A stretch of DNA of 45,429 nucleotides from JBFXIE01 sp050176255 (GTDB taxonomy: Bacteria > Pseudomonadota > Gammaproteobacteria > Burkholderiales > Burkholderiaceae_C), in assembly GCF_050176255.1 (NCBI RefSeq), contig NZ_JBFXIE010000026.1. The stretch is one strand, 5' to 3'. The translations under genes were made by a program, and so were the position numbers. The stretch's first letter is position 1. Each line of letters starts with the position of its first letter. The notes beneath the pieces were generated by a model. That model did no database searches. It was not told the DNA's origin and saw nothing but the letters and a program-made list of their open reading frames with translations. This document shows, piece after piece, positions 33,432-42,331 of the stretch.

Positions 33432-36311
33432 ATGCCCACCCTCGAAGCCCTGGAGAACGCCACCGAATTCCTGCCCCGCCACATCGGCATTGATGCGGCC
33501 GACGAGGCGCACATGCTGTCGGTGATTGGCGAGGCCTCGCGCAGCGCGCTGATCGACTCCATCGTGCCGCGCTCCATCGCGCGCCAGCAGTCCATGGATC
33601 TGCCCGCCCCCGCCACCGAAGCTGCGGCGCTGGCAGAGCTGAAAGCGCTGGCATCGAAGAACCGCATCCTCAAGAGCTTCATCGGCCAGGGCTACTACGG
33701 CACGCACATTCCGGGCGTCATCCTGCGCAACGTGCTGGAAAACCCCGCCTGGTACACCGCCTACACGCCCTACCAGGCCGAGATTTCGCAGGGCCGCATG
33801 GAGGCGCTGGTCAACTTCCAGACCATGGTGTGCGACCTGACGGCCATGCCGATCGCCAACGCCTCCATGCTTGACGAGGCCACCGCCGCCGCCGAAGCCA
33901 TGACGCTGGCCAAGCGCTCGGTCAAGTCCAGGAGCAATGTCTTCGTGGTGTCGGGCGACACGCATCCGCAGACCATCGAGGTCATTGCCACCCGCGCCGC
34001 GCCCATCGGCATCACCGTGGTGGTGGCGCGCTCCGAGCAGGAATGGAAGGACGCGCTGGCTGGCGACTTCTTCGCCGCCCTCATCCAGTACCCCGCCACC
34101 AGCGGCTGGGTGCAAAACTGGCAGGCCGACGTGGACGCCATCCACGCCAAGCAGGCCGCCGCCATCTTCGCCACCGACCTGCTGGCCCTGACGCTGCTGA
34201 CGCCCCCCGGCGAATGGGGTGCCGACATCGTCGTCGGCTCCACCCAGCGCTTTGGCATGCCCATGGGCGCGGGCGGCCCGCACGCCGCCTTCATGGCCTG
34301 CCGCGACGAGTTCAAGCGCAGCCTGCCCGGCCGCCTGGTGGGCGTGAGCGTGGACGCGCACGGCAAACCCGCCTATCGCCTGGCGCTGCAAACGCGCGAG
34401 CAGCACATCCGCCGCGAAAAAGCCACCAGCAACATCTGCACCGCGCAGGTGCTGCCCGCCGTGATTGCCAGCATGTACGCGGTCTATCACGGCCCCGAGG
34501 GCCTGACACGCATCGCCCGCCGCGTGGCGCGCTACGCCGCCATCCTGGCCCGCGGCCTGGCGCAGCTGGGCTTTGCCAGCCAGGCACAGGGCACGGCCTT
34601 CGACACCATCAGCCTGCGCACCCAGGGCGCGACGGACGCCATCGCCGCCCGCGCAGTCCAGATGGGCGCCAACCTGCGAAAAGTCGGTGACGACACCCTG
34701 GGCATCAGCCTGGACGAAACCACCACCCGCGCCGACATCGAGCTGCTGTGGAAGATCTTCGCGAAGGACGGCCAGGCGCTGCCCACCATTGAGGCCATGG
34801 ACGCCGCCGGTGCACCGGCACTATTCCCCGACGCCCTGGCGCGCACCAGCCCCTTCCTGACGCACCCGGTGTTCAACACCCACCACAGCGAGACGGGCAT
34901 GCTGCGCTACATCCGCCAGCTGTCCGACAAAGATTTGGCGCTGGACCGCAGCATGATCCCGCTGGGCAGCTGCACCATGAAGCTCAATGCCACCAGCGAG
35001 ATGATTCCCATCACCTGGCCCGAGTTTGCGCAGGTGCACCCCTTCGCCCCTGCCGACCAGCTGGAGGGCTACCGCCTGCTGGACGAGCAACTGCGCGCCT
35101 GGCTGTGCCAGGCCACCGGCTACGCGGGCGTGAGCCTGCAGCCCAACGCCGGCAGCCAGGGCGAATACGCCGGCCTGCTGGCCATCAAGGCTTACCACCA
35201 GGCCCAAGGCCAGGGCCAGCGCAACATCTGCCTGATCCCCAGCAGCGCGCACGGCACCAACCCCGCCAGCGCGCAAATGGCGGGCATGCAGGTGGTGGTG
35301 ACCCAGTGCGATGCCAACGGCAACGTGGACATGGCCGACCTGCAGGCCAAGTGCGAGCAGCACAGCGCCAACCTGGCCTGCGTGATGATCACCTACCCCA
35401 GCACGCACGGCGTGTTTGAAACGCAGGTGAAAGAGCTGTGTGCCCTGGTGCACCGCCACGGCGGCCGCGTGTATGTCGATGGCGCCAACATGAACGCCCT
35501 GGTCGGCGTGGCCGCGCCCGGCGAGTTTGGCGGCGACGTGAGCCACCTGAACCTGCACAAGACCTTCTGCATCCCCCACGGCGGCGGCGGCCCCGGCGTG
35601 GGGCCGGTGTGCGTGGTGGAAGACCTGGTGCCCTTCCTGCCCGGCCATGCCACAGCGGGCATTGCTTCAAAAACAGGAGCAGTCAGCGCAGCCCCCCTGG
35701 GCAATGCAGCGGTTTTGCCCATTAGCTGGATGTATCTCCGCATGATGGGCGCCGAGGGCCTGCAGGCCGCCACCGAAACGGCCATCCTCAGCGCCAACTA
35801 CATCAGCGCGCGCCTGAAAGATCATTACCCCACGCTGTACGCATCGGCCAACGGCCATGTGGCGCACGAGTGCATCCTGGACCTGCGCGGCCTGAAAGAC
35901 ACCAGCGGCGTGATGGCCGAGGACGTGGCCAAGCGCCTGATCGACTACGGCTTCCACGCGCCCACGCTGTCCTTCCCCGTGCCCAACACGCTGATGGTCG
36001 AGCCTACCGAGAGCGAGACGCTGTTCGAGATCGACCGCTTCATCGACGCCATGATCGCCATCCGCAACGAGATCCGTCAGATCGAAAACGGCACCTGGCC
36101 ACAGGACGACAACCCGCTGAAGAACGCGCCGCACACGGCCGAGAGCCTGCTGGCCGCCGAATGGAGCCGCCCCTACAGCCGCGAAACCGCCGCCTACCCC
36201 GTGGCCGCCCTGCGCCAGACCAAGTACTGGAGCCCCGTGGGCCGCGTGGACAACGTCTATGGCGACCGCAACCTGTTCTGCAGCTGCGTGCCGACGTCCG
36301 ACTGGTCATAA
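33432..36311 (+). CDS. gcvP: Glycine dehydrogenase (decarboxylating), P protein
   Basis: A 959-residue fused P protein, the normal length for a single-chain enzyme. It decarboxylates glycine with PLP and passes the aminomethyl group to GcvH. The PLP lysine is K710 in LNLHKTFCIPHGGGGPG. Other marks are FIGQGYYGTHIPGVILRNVL near the start and IPLGSCTMKLNATSEMIP in the centre. I chose the ATG at 33432 (MPTLEALENATEFLPRHIG); the open frame extends into the repeat upstream. The stretch GHATAGIASKTGAVSAAPLG is slightly different from the usual pattern but has no frame break. A CMD gene follows after 28 bp and may be co-transcribed. Confidence 0.96.
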   Translation: MPTLEALENATEFLPRHIGIDAADEAHMLSVIGEASRSALIDSIVPRSIARQQSMDLPAPATEAAALAELKALASKNRILKSFIGQGYYGTHIPGVILRNVLENPAWYTAYTPYQAEISQGRMEALVNFQTMVCDLTAMPIANASMLDEATAAAEAMTLAKRSVKSRSNVFVVSGDTHPQTIEVIATRAAPIGITVVVARSEQEWKDALAGDFFAALIQYPATSGWVQNWQADVDAIHAKQAAAIFATDLLALTLLTPPGEWGADIVVGSTQRFGMPMGAGGPHAAFMACRDEFKRSLPGRLVGVSVDAHGKPAYRLALQTREQHIRREKATSNICTAQVLPAVIASMYAVYHGPEGLTRIARRVARYAAILARGLAQLGFASQAQGTAFDTISLRTQGATDAIAARAVQMGANLRKVGDDTLGISLDETTTRADIELLWKIFAKDGQALPTIEAMDAAGAPALFPDALARTSPFLTHPVFNTHHSETGMLRYIRQLSDKDLALDRSMIPLGSCTMKLNATSEMIPITWPEFAQVHPFAPADQLEGYRLLDEQLRAWLCQATGYAGVSLQPNAGSQGEYAGLLAIKAYHQAQGQGQRNICLIPSSAHGTNPASAQMAGMQVVVTQCDANGNVDMADLQAKCEQHSANLACVMITYPSTHGVFETQVKELCALVHRHGGRVYVDGANMNALVGVAAPGEFGGDVSHLNLHKTFCIPHGGGGPGVGPVCVVEDLVPFLPGHATAGIASKTGAVSAAPLGNAAVLPISWMYLRMMGAEGLQAATETAILSANYISARLKDHYPTLYASANGHVAHECILDLRGLKDTSGVMAEDVAKRLIDYGFHAPTLSFPVPNTLMVEPTESETLFEIDRFIDAMIAIRNEIRQIENGTWPQDDNPLKNAPHTAESLLAAEWSRPYSRETAAYPVAALRQTKYWSPVGRVDNVYGDRNLFCSCVPTSDWS

Positions 36312-36339
36312 TTTCCCGCCCCCACACAGGAGATTCACC

Positions 36340-36684
36340 ATGATGCTCGACTGGAACGCCTATCGCCAGCAACTGGCCCACCGGATTGGCGAGCTGGGCA
36401 GGCTCAGCCCCGAGACCGTGCGCGGCTACAAGGGACTGAGCCAGGCTGGCGACAAAACCAACCACCTGGGCGCCAAGACGCGCGAGCTGATTGCCCTGGC
36501 CGTCGCCGTGACGCGCGAATGCGACGGCTGCATTGCCGTGCATACCGACGCGGCGCTCAAGCAAGGCGCCACCCAGGAAGAAATCGCCGAGGCGCTCGGC
36601 GTGGCGATTGCCGTCAACGCCGGCGCCGCGCTGGTGTATTCATCCCGGGTCATGGACGCCGTGTCGCAAGCCGGCGCGGCCTGA
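36340..36684 (+). CDS. Carboxymuconolactone decarboxylase-family (AhpD-like) protein
   Basis: A 114-residue protein of the AhpD/CMD superfamily. The redox motif is E60-C61-D-G-C64-xxx-H68 in TRECDGCIAVHTD, with E49 in TRELIALAV, as in AhpD-type thiol proteins rather than true carboxymuconolactone decarboxylases, which lack the Cys pair. It starts with AGGAG 8 nt upstream. It follows gcvP closely and ends 22 nt before a terminator, so it may be the last gene of the gcv transcript. Its partner is unknown; it is not close to the other AhpD-like protein at 18482 in size. Confidence 0.87.
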   Translation: MMLDWNAYRQQLAHRIGELGRLSPETVRGYKGLSQAGDKTNHLGAKTRELIALAVAVTRECDGCIAVHTDAALKQGATQEEIAEALGVAIAVNAGAALVYSSRVMDAVSQAGAA

Positions 36685-36706
36685 ACCCCGCCACGGCAAC
36701 ATGCGC

Positions 36707-36735
36707 AAAGGCCCTACCATCGGGCCTTTGTCTTT
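36707..36735 (+). terminator. Intrinsic terminator after the CMD gene
   Basis: AAAGGCCC (36707-36714) pairs with GGGCCTTT (36722-36729), followed by GTCTTTT. It lies just before the FKBP gene start and closes the gcv-CMD transcript. Confidence 0.75.
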
Positions 36736-36748
36736 TCTGGAGCCGCTC

Positions 36749-37150
36749 ATGCGCACCACCCTTTTCTCCCTGCTGGCATCGCTGCTCATCGCCCCCGCCG
36801 CGCTGGCCCAGACCGGCCCGGTCACCACCGCCAGCGGCCTGGTCTATGAATCGCTCAAGGACGGCAGCGGCCCGTCGCCCAAGGCCGCCGACACCGTCAA
36901 GGTGCACTACCGCGGCACCCTCCAGGACGGCAAAGAGTTCGACAGCTCCTACCAGCGCGGCCAGCCCACCGAATTTCCGCTCAACCGCGTCATTCCCTGC
37001 TGGACCGAGGGCGTGCAGCGCATGAAGCCCGGCGGCAAGGCCCGCCTGACCTGCCCCCCGGCGATTGCCTACGGCGCGCGCGGCGCGGGCGGCGTGATTC
37101 CGCCCAACGCCACGCTGACCTTCGAGATCGAGCTGCTGTCGGTGCGCTGA
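36749..37150 (+). CDS. FKBP-type peptidyl-prolyl isomerase, secreted
   Basis: A 133-residue prolyl isomerase. The first 21 residues (MRTTLFSLLASLLIAPAALA) are a signal peptide, so it acts in the periplasm on protein folding. The FKBP domain has VKVHYRGTLQDGKEFDSSYQ, FPLNRVIPCWTEGVQRMKPG and the closing GVIPPNATLTFEIELLSV. Active-site aromatic and Asp residues of the family (Y, F, D, W) are present. The ATG at 36749 was chosen over the longer frame because it begins the signal peptide. The hybrid kinase gene starts 22 bp after it. Confidence 0.93.
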   Translation: MRTTLFSLLASLLIAPAALAQTGPVTTASGLVYESLKDGSGPSPKAADTVKVHYRGTLQDGKEFDSSYQRGQPTEFPLNRVIPCWTEGVQRMKPGGKARLTCPPAIAYGARGAGGVIPPNATLTFEIELLSVR

Positions 37151-37172
37151 ATCGGGGCGCACCCTTGCCGCA

Positions 37173-39437
37173 ATGAGCCTCCCCGACCTGTCTTTTTTGC
37201 TGCACGCCGCCGCGCCAGAATCCGCGCCCGCCACAGCGCCCGAGCCGCCCGCCGCGCCTGGGCCGCATGGGGCGGACGGCGCGGGCGGCGGTAACGGCAA
37301 CGGCGGCAACGGCAATGGCAATGGCAATGGCGACGTGGCCGCGCTGATTGCCGAGCTGCGCGCCTCCCAGGCCGAGCTGGAGGCGCAAAACAAGGTGCTG
37401 CGCTACAGCCAGGCCGCCGCCGAAAGCGCCTCCGACCGGTTCGAGGCGCTGTTCTCCAACGTGCCGCTGGCCCTCATGGTGCTGGACGAGCACGACATGG
37501 TGGTGCAGGCCAACTCCATGGCCCACCGCTCCTTCCAGCCCCGCGAGAGCGACCGGCCGCTGACCTCGCTGATGCCCTTCATCAGCCCCGCGCACGAGGC
37601 GCGCGTGCGCGCCGCTTTCGCCGCCGCGCAGCGCACCGGCACGGCCGAGGCCACCGAGGTGGTGTTCCGCATCGACGCGCAGCGGCACATCACCGGCGAC
37701 CTGCACATCGCGCGCATCGAGTCGCACGCCGCAGGGCAGGCGCCCGGCACGCAGTTTCTGTGCGCCGTCATCGACCAGGGGCCGCTGCTGGCCGAGCGCC
37801 AGGCCCTGCAGCGCAGCGCGCAGGAGCTGCAGGAGCGCAACGCCCAGCTGCACGCCAGCGAGCTGCGGCTGGAGGCGGTGATCAACTCCTCGCTGGACGC
37901 CATCATCTGCGTGGATCAGCACGAGCGCATCACCGTCTTCAACCCCACGGCGGCCATGCTGTTCCAGTGCGCCGCCAGCGATGCGCTGGGCAGCCCCCTG
38001 AGCCGCTTTTTGCCCAATGCGCAGCAGGTCATGGCCTTTGCGCAGCTGACCACCCAGGCCGCGCTGGGCGAGATGACGGCGTGCACCGCCTCCGGGCGCG
38101 AGCTGGCGGTGGAAATCAGCGTGTCTTTTGAACGCCATGCCGAGGGCGAGACCACCACCGTTTTTGCCCGCGACCTGACCGCCCGCAAGCGCGAGGAAGC
38201 GCGCCGCAGCGTGCTGGAGGGGCAACTGCGCGAGTCGCACAAGATGCAGGCCGTGGGCACGATGGCTGGCGGCATCGCGCACGACTTCAACAACATCCTG
38301 CACGCCATCCTGGGCAATGTGGAGCTGGCCAAGGCCGACTGTCCGCCCGGCTCGCTGGTGCACGAAAGCCTGGTGGAGATCGACAAGGCCGGGCGCCGCG
38401 CACGCGATCTGGTGCGCCAGATCCTGACCTTCAGCCGCAACGAAGCGCCCAACCGCGCTGCGGTGGCACTGGCCGAGGTGGTGCACGACACCGAGCGCCT
38501 GCTGCGCGTCACGCTGCCGCCAGAGATCGACCTGTCGGTGCAGCTGCCCCCCGGCCTGCCGCCAGTGCTGGCCAATGCCACCCAGGTAGAGCAGGCGCTG
38601 CTGAACCTGTGTACCAACGCGGTGCACGCCATTGGCGAGAGGCGCGGCCAGATCCGCGTGGAAGCCCGGCTGGTGCAGCCCGACCAGCATCTGCGTGAAC
38701 GCCTGGGCCTGGCGGCGGGCGACTACGCGGCCCTGCGCGTGAGCGACAACGGCCCCGGCATGGACGAGGCCACGCTGCCGCGCATCTTCGAGCCATTTTT
38801 CACCACCAAGCCCGTGGGCCAGGGCACGGGCCTGGGGCTGGCGGTGGTGCACGGCGTGATGCGCACGCACGGCGGCGGTATCGACGTGCGCAGCCACCCA
38901 GGGCACGGCAGCGAGTTCACGCTGTACTTTCCTGCCGCGCCCCAGGCGGCAGCCATGCCCGCCACACACAGGACGCAGCACGCCGCCGAGACCAGGGCAG
39001 AACACAAGGCTGCTGCGGTGCCCACTGCGGGCGCTCCTGCGGCAGCCGTCACGCCAGCGGGTGGCCGCCAGCGGCACGTGATGTATGTCGATGACGACGA
39101 GGCGCTGGTGTTTCTGGTGCAGCGCCTGCTGCGGCGCAGGGGCTACCAGGTCAGCGGCTTTACCGACCCGCACCAGGCCACCGACGCGCTGCGCGCCGAT
39201 CCCGGCCGCTACGACCTTCTGGTGACTGACTACAACATGCCCGGCTATTCGGGCCTGGACCTGGTGCGCGCTGCCCTGGCCATTCGGCGCGACTTGCCGG
39301 TGGCGCTGGCTTCGGGCTACATCACCACCGAGATCGAACAGGCCGCGCTGGCCGAAGGCGCGCGCGCGCTGATCCACAAGCCCAACGACGTGGAGGAGCT
39401 GTGCGCCACCGTTGACCGCCTGGCACATGAAGGCTGA
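37173..39437 (+). CDS. Hybrid sensor histidine kinase with receiver domain
   Basis: A 754-residue soluble hybrid kinase. After a Pro/Ala-rich start and a Gly-Asn stretch (residues 38-55) come a short coiled coil, PAS 1 (SDRFEALFSNVPLALMVLD), another coiled coil, PAS 2 (LEAVINSSLDAIICVDQHER), the HisKA domain with H370 in AGGIAHDFNNILHAIL, the ATPase domain (NLCTNAVHAIG, DNGPGMDE, GTGLGLAVVHG), a Pro/Ala/Thr-rich linker and a receiver domain with D686 in LLVTDYNMPGYSG. There is no membrane helix, so it probably senses a cytoplasmic signal through PAS. No response regulator is adjacent. The pseudouridine synthase gene begins right after the stop. The start at 37173 lacks a strong ribosome binding site. 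Confidence 0.92.
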   Translation: MSLPDLSFLLHAAAPESAPATAPEPPAAPGPHGADGAGGGNGNGGNGNGNGNGDVAALIAELRASQAELEAQNKVLRYSQAAAESASDRFEALFSNVPLALMVLDEHDMVVQANSMAHRSFQPRESDRPLTSLMPFISPAHEARVRAAFAAAQRTGTAEATEVVFRIDAQRHITGDLHIARIESHAAGQAPGTQFLCAVIDQGPLLAERQALQRSAQELQERNAQLHASELRLEAVINSSLDAIICVDQHERITVFNPTAAMLFQCAASDALGSPLSRFLPNAQQVMAFAQLTTQAALGEMTACTASGRELAVEISVSFERHAEGETTTVFARDLTARKREEARRSVLEGQLRESHKMQAVGTMAGGIAHDFNNILHAILGNVELAKADCPPGSLVHESLVEIDKAGRRARDLVRQILTFSRNEAPNRAAVALAEVVHDTERLLRVTLPPEIDLSVQLPPGLPPVLANATQVEQALLNLCTNAVHAIGERRGQIRVEARLVQPDQHLRERLGLAAGDYAALRVSDNGPGMDEATLPRIFEPFFTTKPVGQGTGLGLAVVHGVMRTHGGGIDVRSHPGHGSEFTLYFPAAPQAAAMPATHRTQHAAETRAEHKAAAVPTAGAPAAAVTPAGGRQRHVMYVDDDEALVFLVQRLLRRRGYQVSGFTDPHQATDALRADPGRYDLLVTDYNMPGYSGLDLVRAALAIRRDLPVALASGYITTEIEQAALAEGARALIHKPNDVEELCATVDRLAHEG
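37285..37332 (+). repeat. Imperfect GGCAAC/GGCAAT tandem repeat in the hybrid kinase gene
   Basis: About eight hexamers of GGCAAC or GGCAAT type encode alternating Gly-Asn in the N-terminal linker. Changes in copy number would be in frame. Confidence 0.65.
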
Positions 39438-39438
39438 C

Positions 39439-40134
39439 ATGCCCGCAGCCACGGCCCCGACACAGACAGTGGCCGCCGTTGATTGCGTGTACGCCGACGA
39501 CACGTTGCTGGTGCTGGACAAGCCCGCGGGCCTGCTATGCGTGCCTGGTCGGGGCCCCGACAAGCAAGATGCGCTGAGCGCACGCGCACAGGCAATCTGG
39601 GCCGATGCGCTCATCGTGCACCGGCTGGACCAGCCCACCTCGGGCCTGGTGCTGATGGCCCGGGGCATGCCGGCGCAGCGCGCACTCAGCCACGCGTTTT
39701 CGCAGCGACAGGTGCGCAAGCGCTACCAGGCCGTGGTGGCTGGCCTGCTGCAACCGCCCGGCGGCGCGGACGGCCATGGCAGCGCCGACGGTGCCTGGGG
39801 CGAAATCGATCTGCCCATTGCCGCCGACTGGGAGCGCCGCCCGCTGCGCGTAGTGCACGCCGATGGCAAACCCAGCCTCACGCGCTGGCGCGTGCTGGCG
39901 CACGACCGCGCGCGCAGCACCACGCGCCTGGAGCTGGAACCCGTCACCGGCCGCACCCACCAATTGCGCGTGCACCTGGCAGCGCTGGGCCACCCCATAC
40001 TGGGCGACATGCTCTATGCCGACGCCGCCACCCAGGCGCGCGCGCCGCGCCTGCTGCTGCATGCCAGCGCACTGGGGTTTGCGCATCCGCTGCATGGCCG
40101 CTGGTGCGCCCACACCTGCGAGCCGCCGTTTTAA
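39439..40134 (+). CDS. RluA-family RNA pseudouridine synthase
   Basis: A 231-residue RluA-type synthase without an N-terminal S4 domain. The catalytic motif is LIVHRLDQPTSGLVLMARG with the active Asp, followed by KRYQAVVAGLL and the second signature VTGRTHQLRVHLAALGHPIL. Its short size and HRLDQPTSGL motif resemble RluA, which modifies 23S rRNA U746 and tRNA U32, but the substrate is not certain. I chose the ATG at 39439 because GAAGG lies 5 nt upstream; an ATG at 39427 would overlap the kinase stop. It is coupled to the kinase gene by close spacing. A longer family member lies at 4316-5245. Confidence 0.9.
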   Translation: MPAATAPTQTVAAVDCVYADDTLLVLDKPAGLLCVPGRGPDKQDALSARAQAIWADALIVHRLDQPTSGLVLMARGMPAQRALSHAFSQRQVRKRYQAVVAGLLQPPGGADGHGSADGAWGEIDLPIAADWERRPLRVVHADGKPSLTRWRVLAHDRARSTTRLELEPVTGRTHQLRVHLAALGHPILGDMLYADAATQARAPRLLLHASALGFAHPLHGRWCAHTCEPPF

Positions 40135-40177
40135 GCGGGTGAATCGGCACGGGCCGCTGGCCGTTACCATCGCGCGC

Positions 40178-40960
40178 ATGACGCAGCACCTCTTCATCCT
40201 CACCGGCGCATCACGCGGCATGGGCCTGGCCATGGCCCGGCAGTTGCTTCAGCCCGGCAACACCCTGATCTGCATGGCGCGCCATGAGCAGCCCGCGCTG
40301 GCCACAGCATCCCCCGCCGGGGCGGTACTGGAGCAATGGACGGTGGATTTGTCCCATGCGGCCCAGGCAGCGCAGCAACTGCAGTCGTGGCTGGGCACGC
40401 AACCCGCAGACCGCTACGCCAGCGCCACGCTGATCAACAACGCCGGGGTGATTCCACGCATCGCGCCACTGTCTGCCTGCACGCGCGCCGAGGACATGGC
40501 CGACCTGGCCACCGCCCTGCGCGTGGGGCTGGAGGCGCCCATGCTGCTGACGGCCGCCTTTCTGGGCGCCACCGAAGGCTGGAGCACATCCGTCCGCCCG
40601 GTGGCACGCAAAGTGCTCAACATTTCTTCGGGATTGGGCCGGCGCGCCCTGGCTTCGCAGGCTGGCTACTGCGCGGCCAAGGCCGGCATGGACCACTTCA
40701 CCCGTTGCGTGGCGCTGGACGAGGCCGCCAAACCCCACGGCGCCAAGGTATGCTCGCTGGCTCCCGGTGTGATCGACACCGACATGCAAGTCCAGTTGCG
40801 CGGCGCCAACCCTGCCGACTTTCCGGATGTGCAGAACTTTGCCGCGCTCAAGACTGGCGGCATGCTCACCTCGCCTGCCGCCGCGGCCACCCGCGTGCTG
40901 GCATGGTTGCAACGCGCAGACTTTGGCACCAACCCCGTGGCCGATGTGCGCGATGCCTAA
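40178..40960 (+). CDS. SDR-family oxidoreductase (sepiapterin reductase-like)
   Basis: A 260-residue short-chain dehydrogenase. Motifs are FILTGASRGMGLAMARQLL, TLINNAGVIPRIAPL, the Ser in VLNISSGLGRRAL and the YxxxK pair in GYCAAKAGMDHF. The C-terminal VCSLAPGVIDTDMQVQLRG resembles sepiapterin reductase and benzil reductase relatives. The substrate is unknown. The ATG at 40178 gives the conserved MTQHLFILTGAS beginning. It follows the pseudouridine synthase gene by 43 bp on the same strand and ends before a repeat copy. Confidence 0.9.
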   Translation: MTQHLFILTGASRGMGLAMARQLLQPGNTLICMARHEQPALATASPAGAVLEQWTVDLSHAAQAAQQLQSWLGTQPADRYASATLINNAGVIPRIAPLSACTRAEDMADLATALRVGLEAPMLLTAAFLGATEGWSTSVRPVARKVLNISSGLGRRALASQAGYCAAKAGMDHFTRCVALDEAAKPHGAKVCSLAPGVIDTDMQVQLRGANPADFPDVQNFAALKTGGMLTSPAAAATRVLAWLQRADFGTNPVADVRDA

Positions 40961-40989
40961 CGCGCCACTTGTGCGCAATTACTATTATT

Positions 40990-41040
40990 TTTATAGCTTT
41001 TAGCGCTTATTTCAAAAAGGCTAGAGCCATATTTGACGAT
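40990..41040 (+). repeat. Dispersed hairpin repeat upstream of bktB
   Basis: The copy reads TTTTATAGCTTTTAGCGCTT, spacer, then AAAGGCTAGAGCCATATTTG. It lies between the SDR stop and the bktB start, 26 bp before the bktB ATG. The stem is weakened by mismatches, and there is no T-run. Confidence 0.75.
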
Positions 41041-41066
41041 CAATCAACCACAGCAGGAGAAAACCC

Positions 41067-42251
41067 ATGTCCCGTGAAGTCGTTGTAGTGAGCGCCGTGC
41101 GTACCGCCATTGGCACCTTTGGCGGCAGCCTGAAGGATGTGCCGCCCACCGAACTGGGCGCCACCGTGGTGCGCGAGTCGCTCGCCCGTGCCAGCGTCGA
41201 AGGCAAAGACGTGGGCCACGTCGTGTTCGGCCATGTAGTCAACACCGAGCCCAAAGACATGTACCTGTCGCGCGTGGCGGCCATCAACGGCGGCTGCGCC
41301 GAAGGCACGCCCGCGTTCAACGTCAACCGCCTGTGCGGCTCGGGCCTGCAGGCCATCGTGTCGGCCGCGCAGACCATCCAGCTGGGCGATGCCGACATCG
41401 CCATCGGCGCTGGCGCCGAGAACATGAGCCGCGCCCCCTACGCCAGCCTCGCCAGCCGCTGGGGCGCACGCATGGGCGATTTCAAGATGATCGACATGAT
41501 GGTCGGCGCCCTGCACGACCCCTTCCACACCATCCACATGGGCGTGACGGCCGAGAACATCGCCGCCAAGTGGGGCATCACGCGCGAGGACCAGGACAAG
41601 CTGGCCGTTGAAAGCCACAACCGCGCCGAACGCGCCACGGCAGCGGGCTACTTCAAGGACCAGATCGTGCCGGTCACCCTCAAGAGCAAAAAAGGCGACG
41701 TGCAGTACGTCACCGACGAGCACTTCCGCGCAGGCTGCTCGCTGGAAGACCTGGCCAAGCTCAAGCCGGTGTTTGTCAAGGACAACGGCACGGTCACGGC
41801 GGGCAACGCCTCGGGCATCAACGACGCCGCGGCCGCCGTGGTTCTGATGGATGCCCAGACCGCCCAGGCCCGCGGTGCCAAACCCCTGGCGCGCCTGGTG
41901 GCCTACGCCCATGCGGGCGTGGATCCGAAGTACATGGGCATCGGCCCCGTGCCTGCCACGCAGCTGGCCCTGAAGAAGGCCGGCCTGACCGTGAACGACC
42001 TGGACGTGATCGAGGCCAACGAGGCCTTTGCCGCACAGGCCTGCGCCGTCTCGCGTGACCTGGGCCTGGACCCGGCCAAGGTCAACCCCAATGGCTCGGG
42101 CATTTCGCTGGGCCACCCGATTGGCGCCACGGGCGCCGTCATCACCGTCAAGGCGCTGCACGAGCTGCAGCGCATTCAAGGCCGCTATGCGCTGGTGACC
42201 ATGTGCATCGGCGGCGGTCAGGGCATTGCCGCAATTTTTGAGCGCATGTAA
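41067..42251 (+). CDS. bktB: Beta-ketothiolase BktB (acetyl-CoA acetyltransferase)
   Basis: A 394-residue thiolase that joins or splits acyl-CoA and acetyl-CoA. The catalytic triad is C90 (NRLCGSGLQA), H350 (SLGHPIGATGA) and C380 (MCIGGGQGIA). Length, residue numbering and long stretches such as REVVVVSAVRTAIGTFGGSL and GVTAEN match BktB of Cupriavidus necator, which takes longer substrates than PhaA. It could serve ketone or fatty acid turnover with scoAB, or supply precursors for polyhydroxyalkanoate, but no pha gene is in the window. A GGAG ribosome binding site lies 7 nt upstream. Confidence 0.93.
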   Translation: MSREVVVVSAVRTAIGTFGGSLKDVPPTELGATVVRESLARASVEGKDVGHVVFGHVVNTEPKDMYLSRVAAINGGCAEGTPAFNVNRLCGSGLQAIVSAAQTIQLGDADIAIGAGAENMSRAPYASLASRWGARMGDFKMIDMMVGALHDPFHTIHMGVTAENIAAKWGITREDQDKLAVESHNRAERATAAGYFKDQIVPVTLKSKKGDVQYVTDEHFRAGCSLEDLAKLKPVFVKDNGTVTAGNASGINDAAAAVVLMDAQTAQARGAKPLARLVAYAHAGVDPKYMGIGPVPATQLALKKAGLTVNDLDVIEANEAFAAQACAVSRDLGLDPAKVNPNGSGISLGHPIGATGAVITVKALHELQRIQGRYALVTMCIGGGQGIAAIFERM

Positions 42252-42300
42252 CTTGCAACGCTGCGGCACCCTCGCCCTAGGCGCAGGTGCCGCGGCAGTT

Positions 42301-42327
42301 GGGCTGCTTCGCAGTCCCGGTTTTTTT
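42301..42327 (+). terminator. Intrinsic terminator after bktB
   Basis: GGGCTGC pairs with GCAGTCCC (one bulge) around TTC, followed by GG and seven T. The T-run ends 4 bp before the ATG of the next gene. A longer stem, CGGCACC/GGTGCCG, lies upstream at 42264-42292. Confidence 0.78.
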
Positions 42328-42331
42328 CTGA

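Noticed and set aside
36990..39719. 909-codon open frame on the minus strand
   Set aside because: Antisense to the FKBP and hybrid kinase genes, which have complete, ordered domains. The antisense protein is His/Gln/Gly-rich without motifs.
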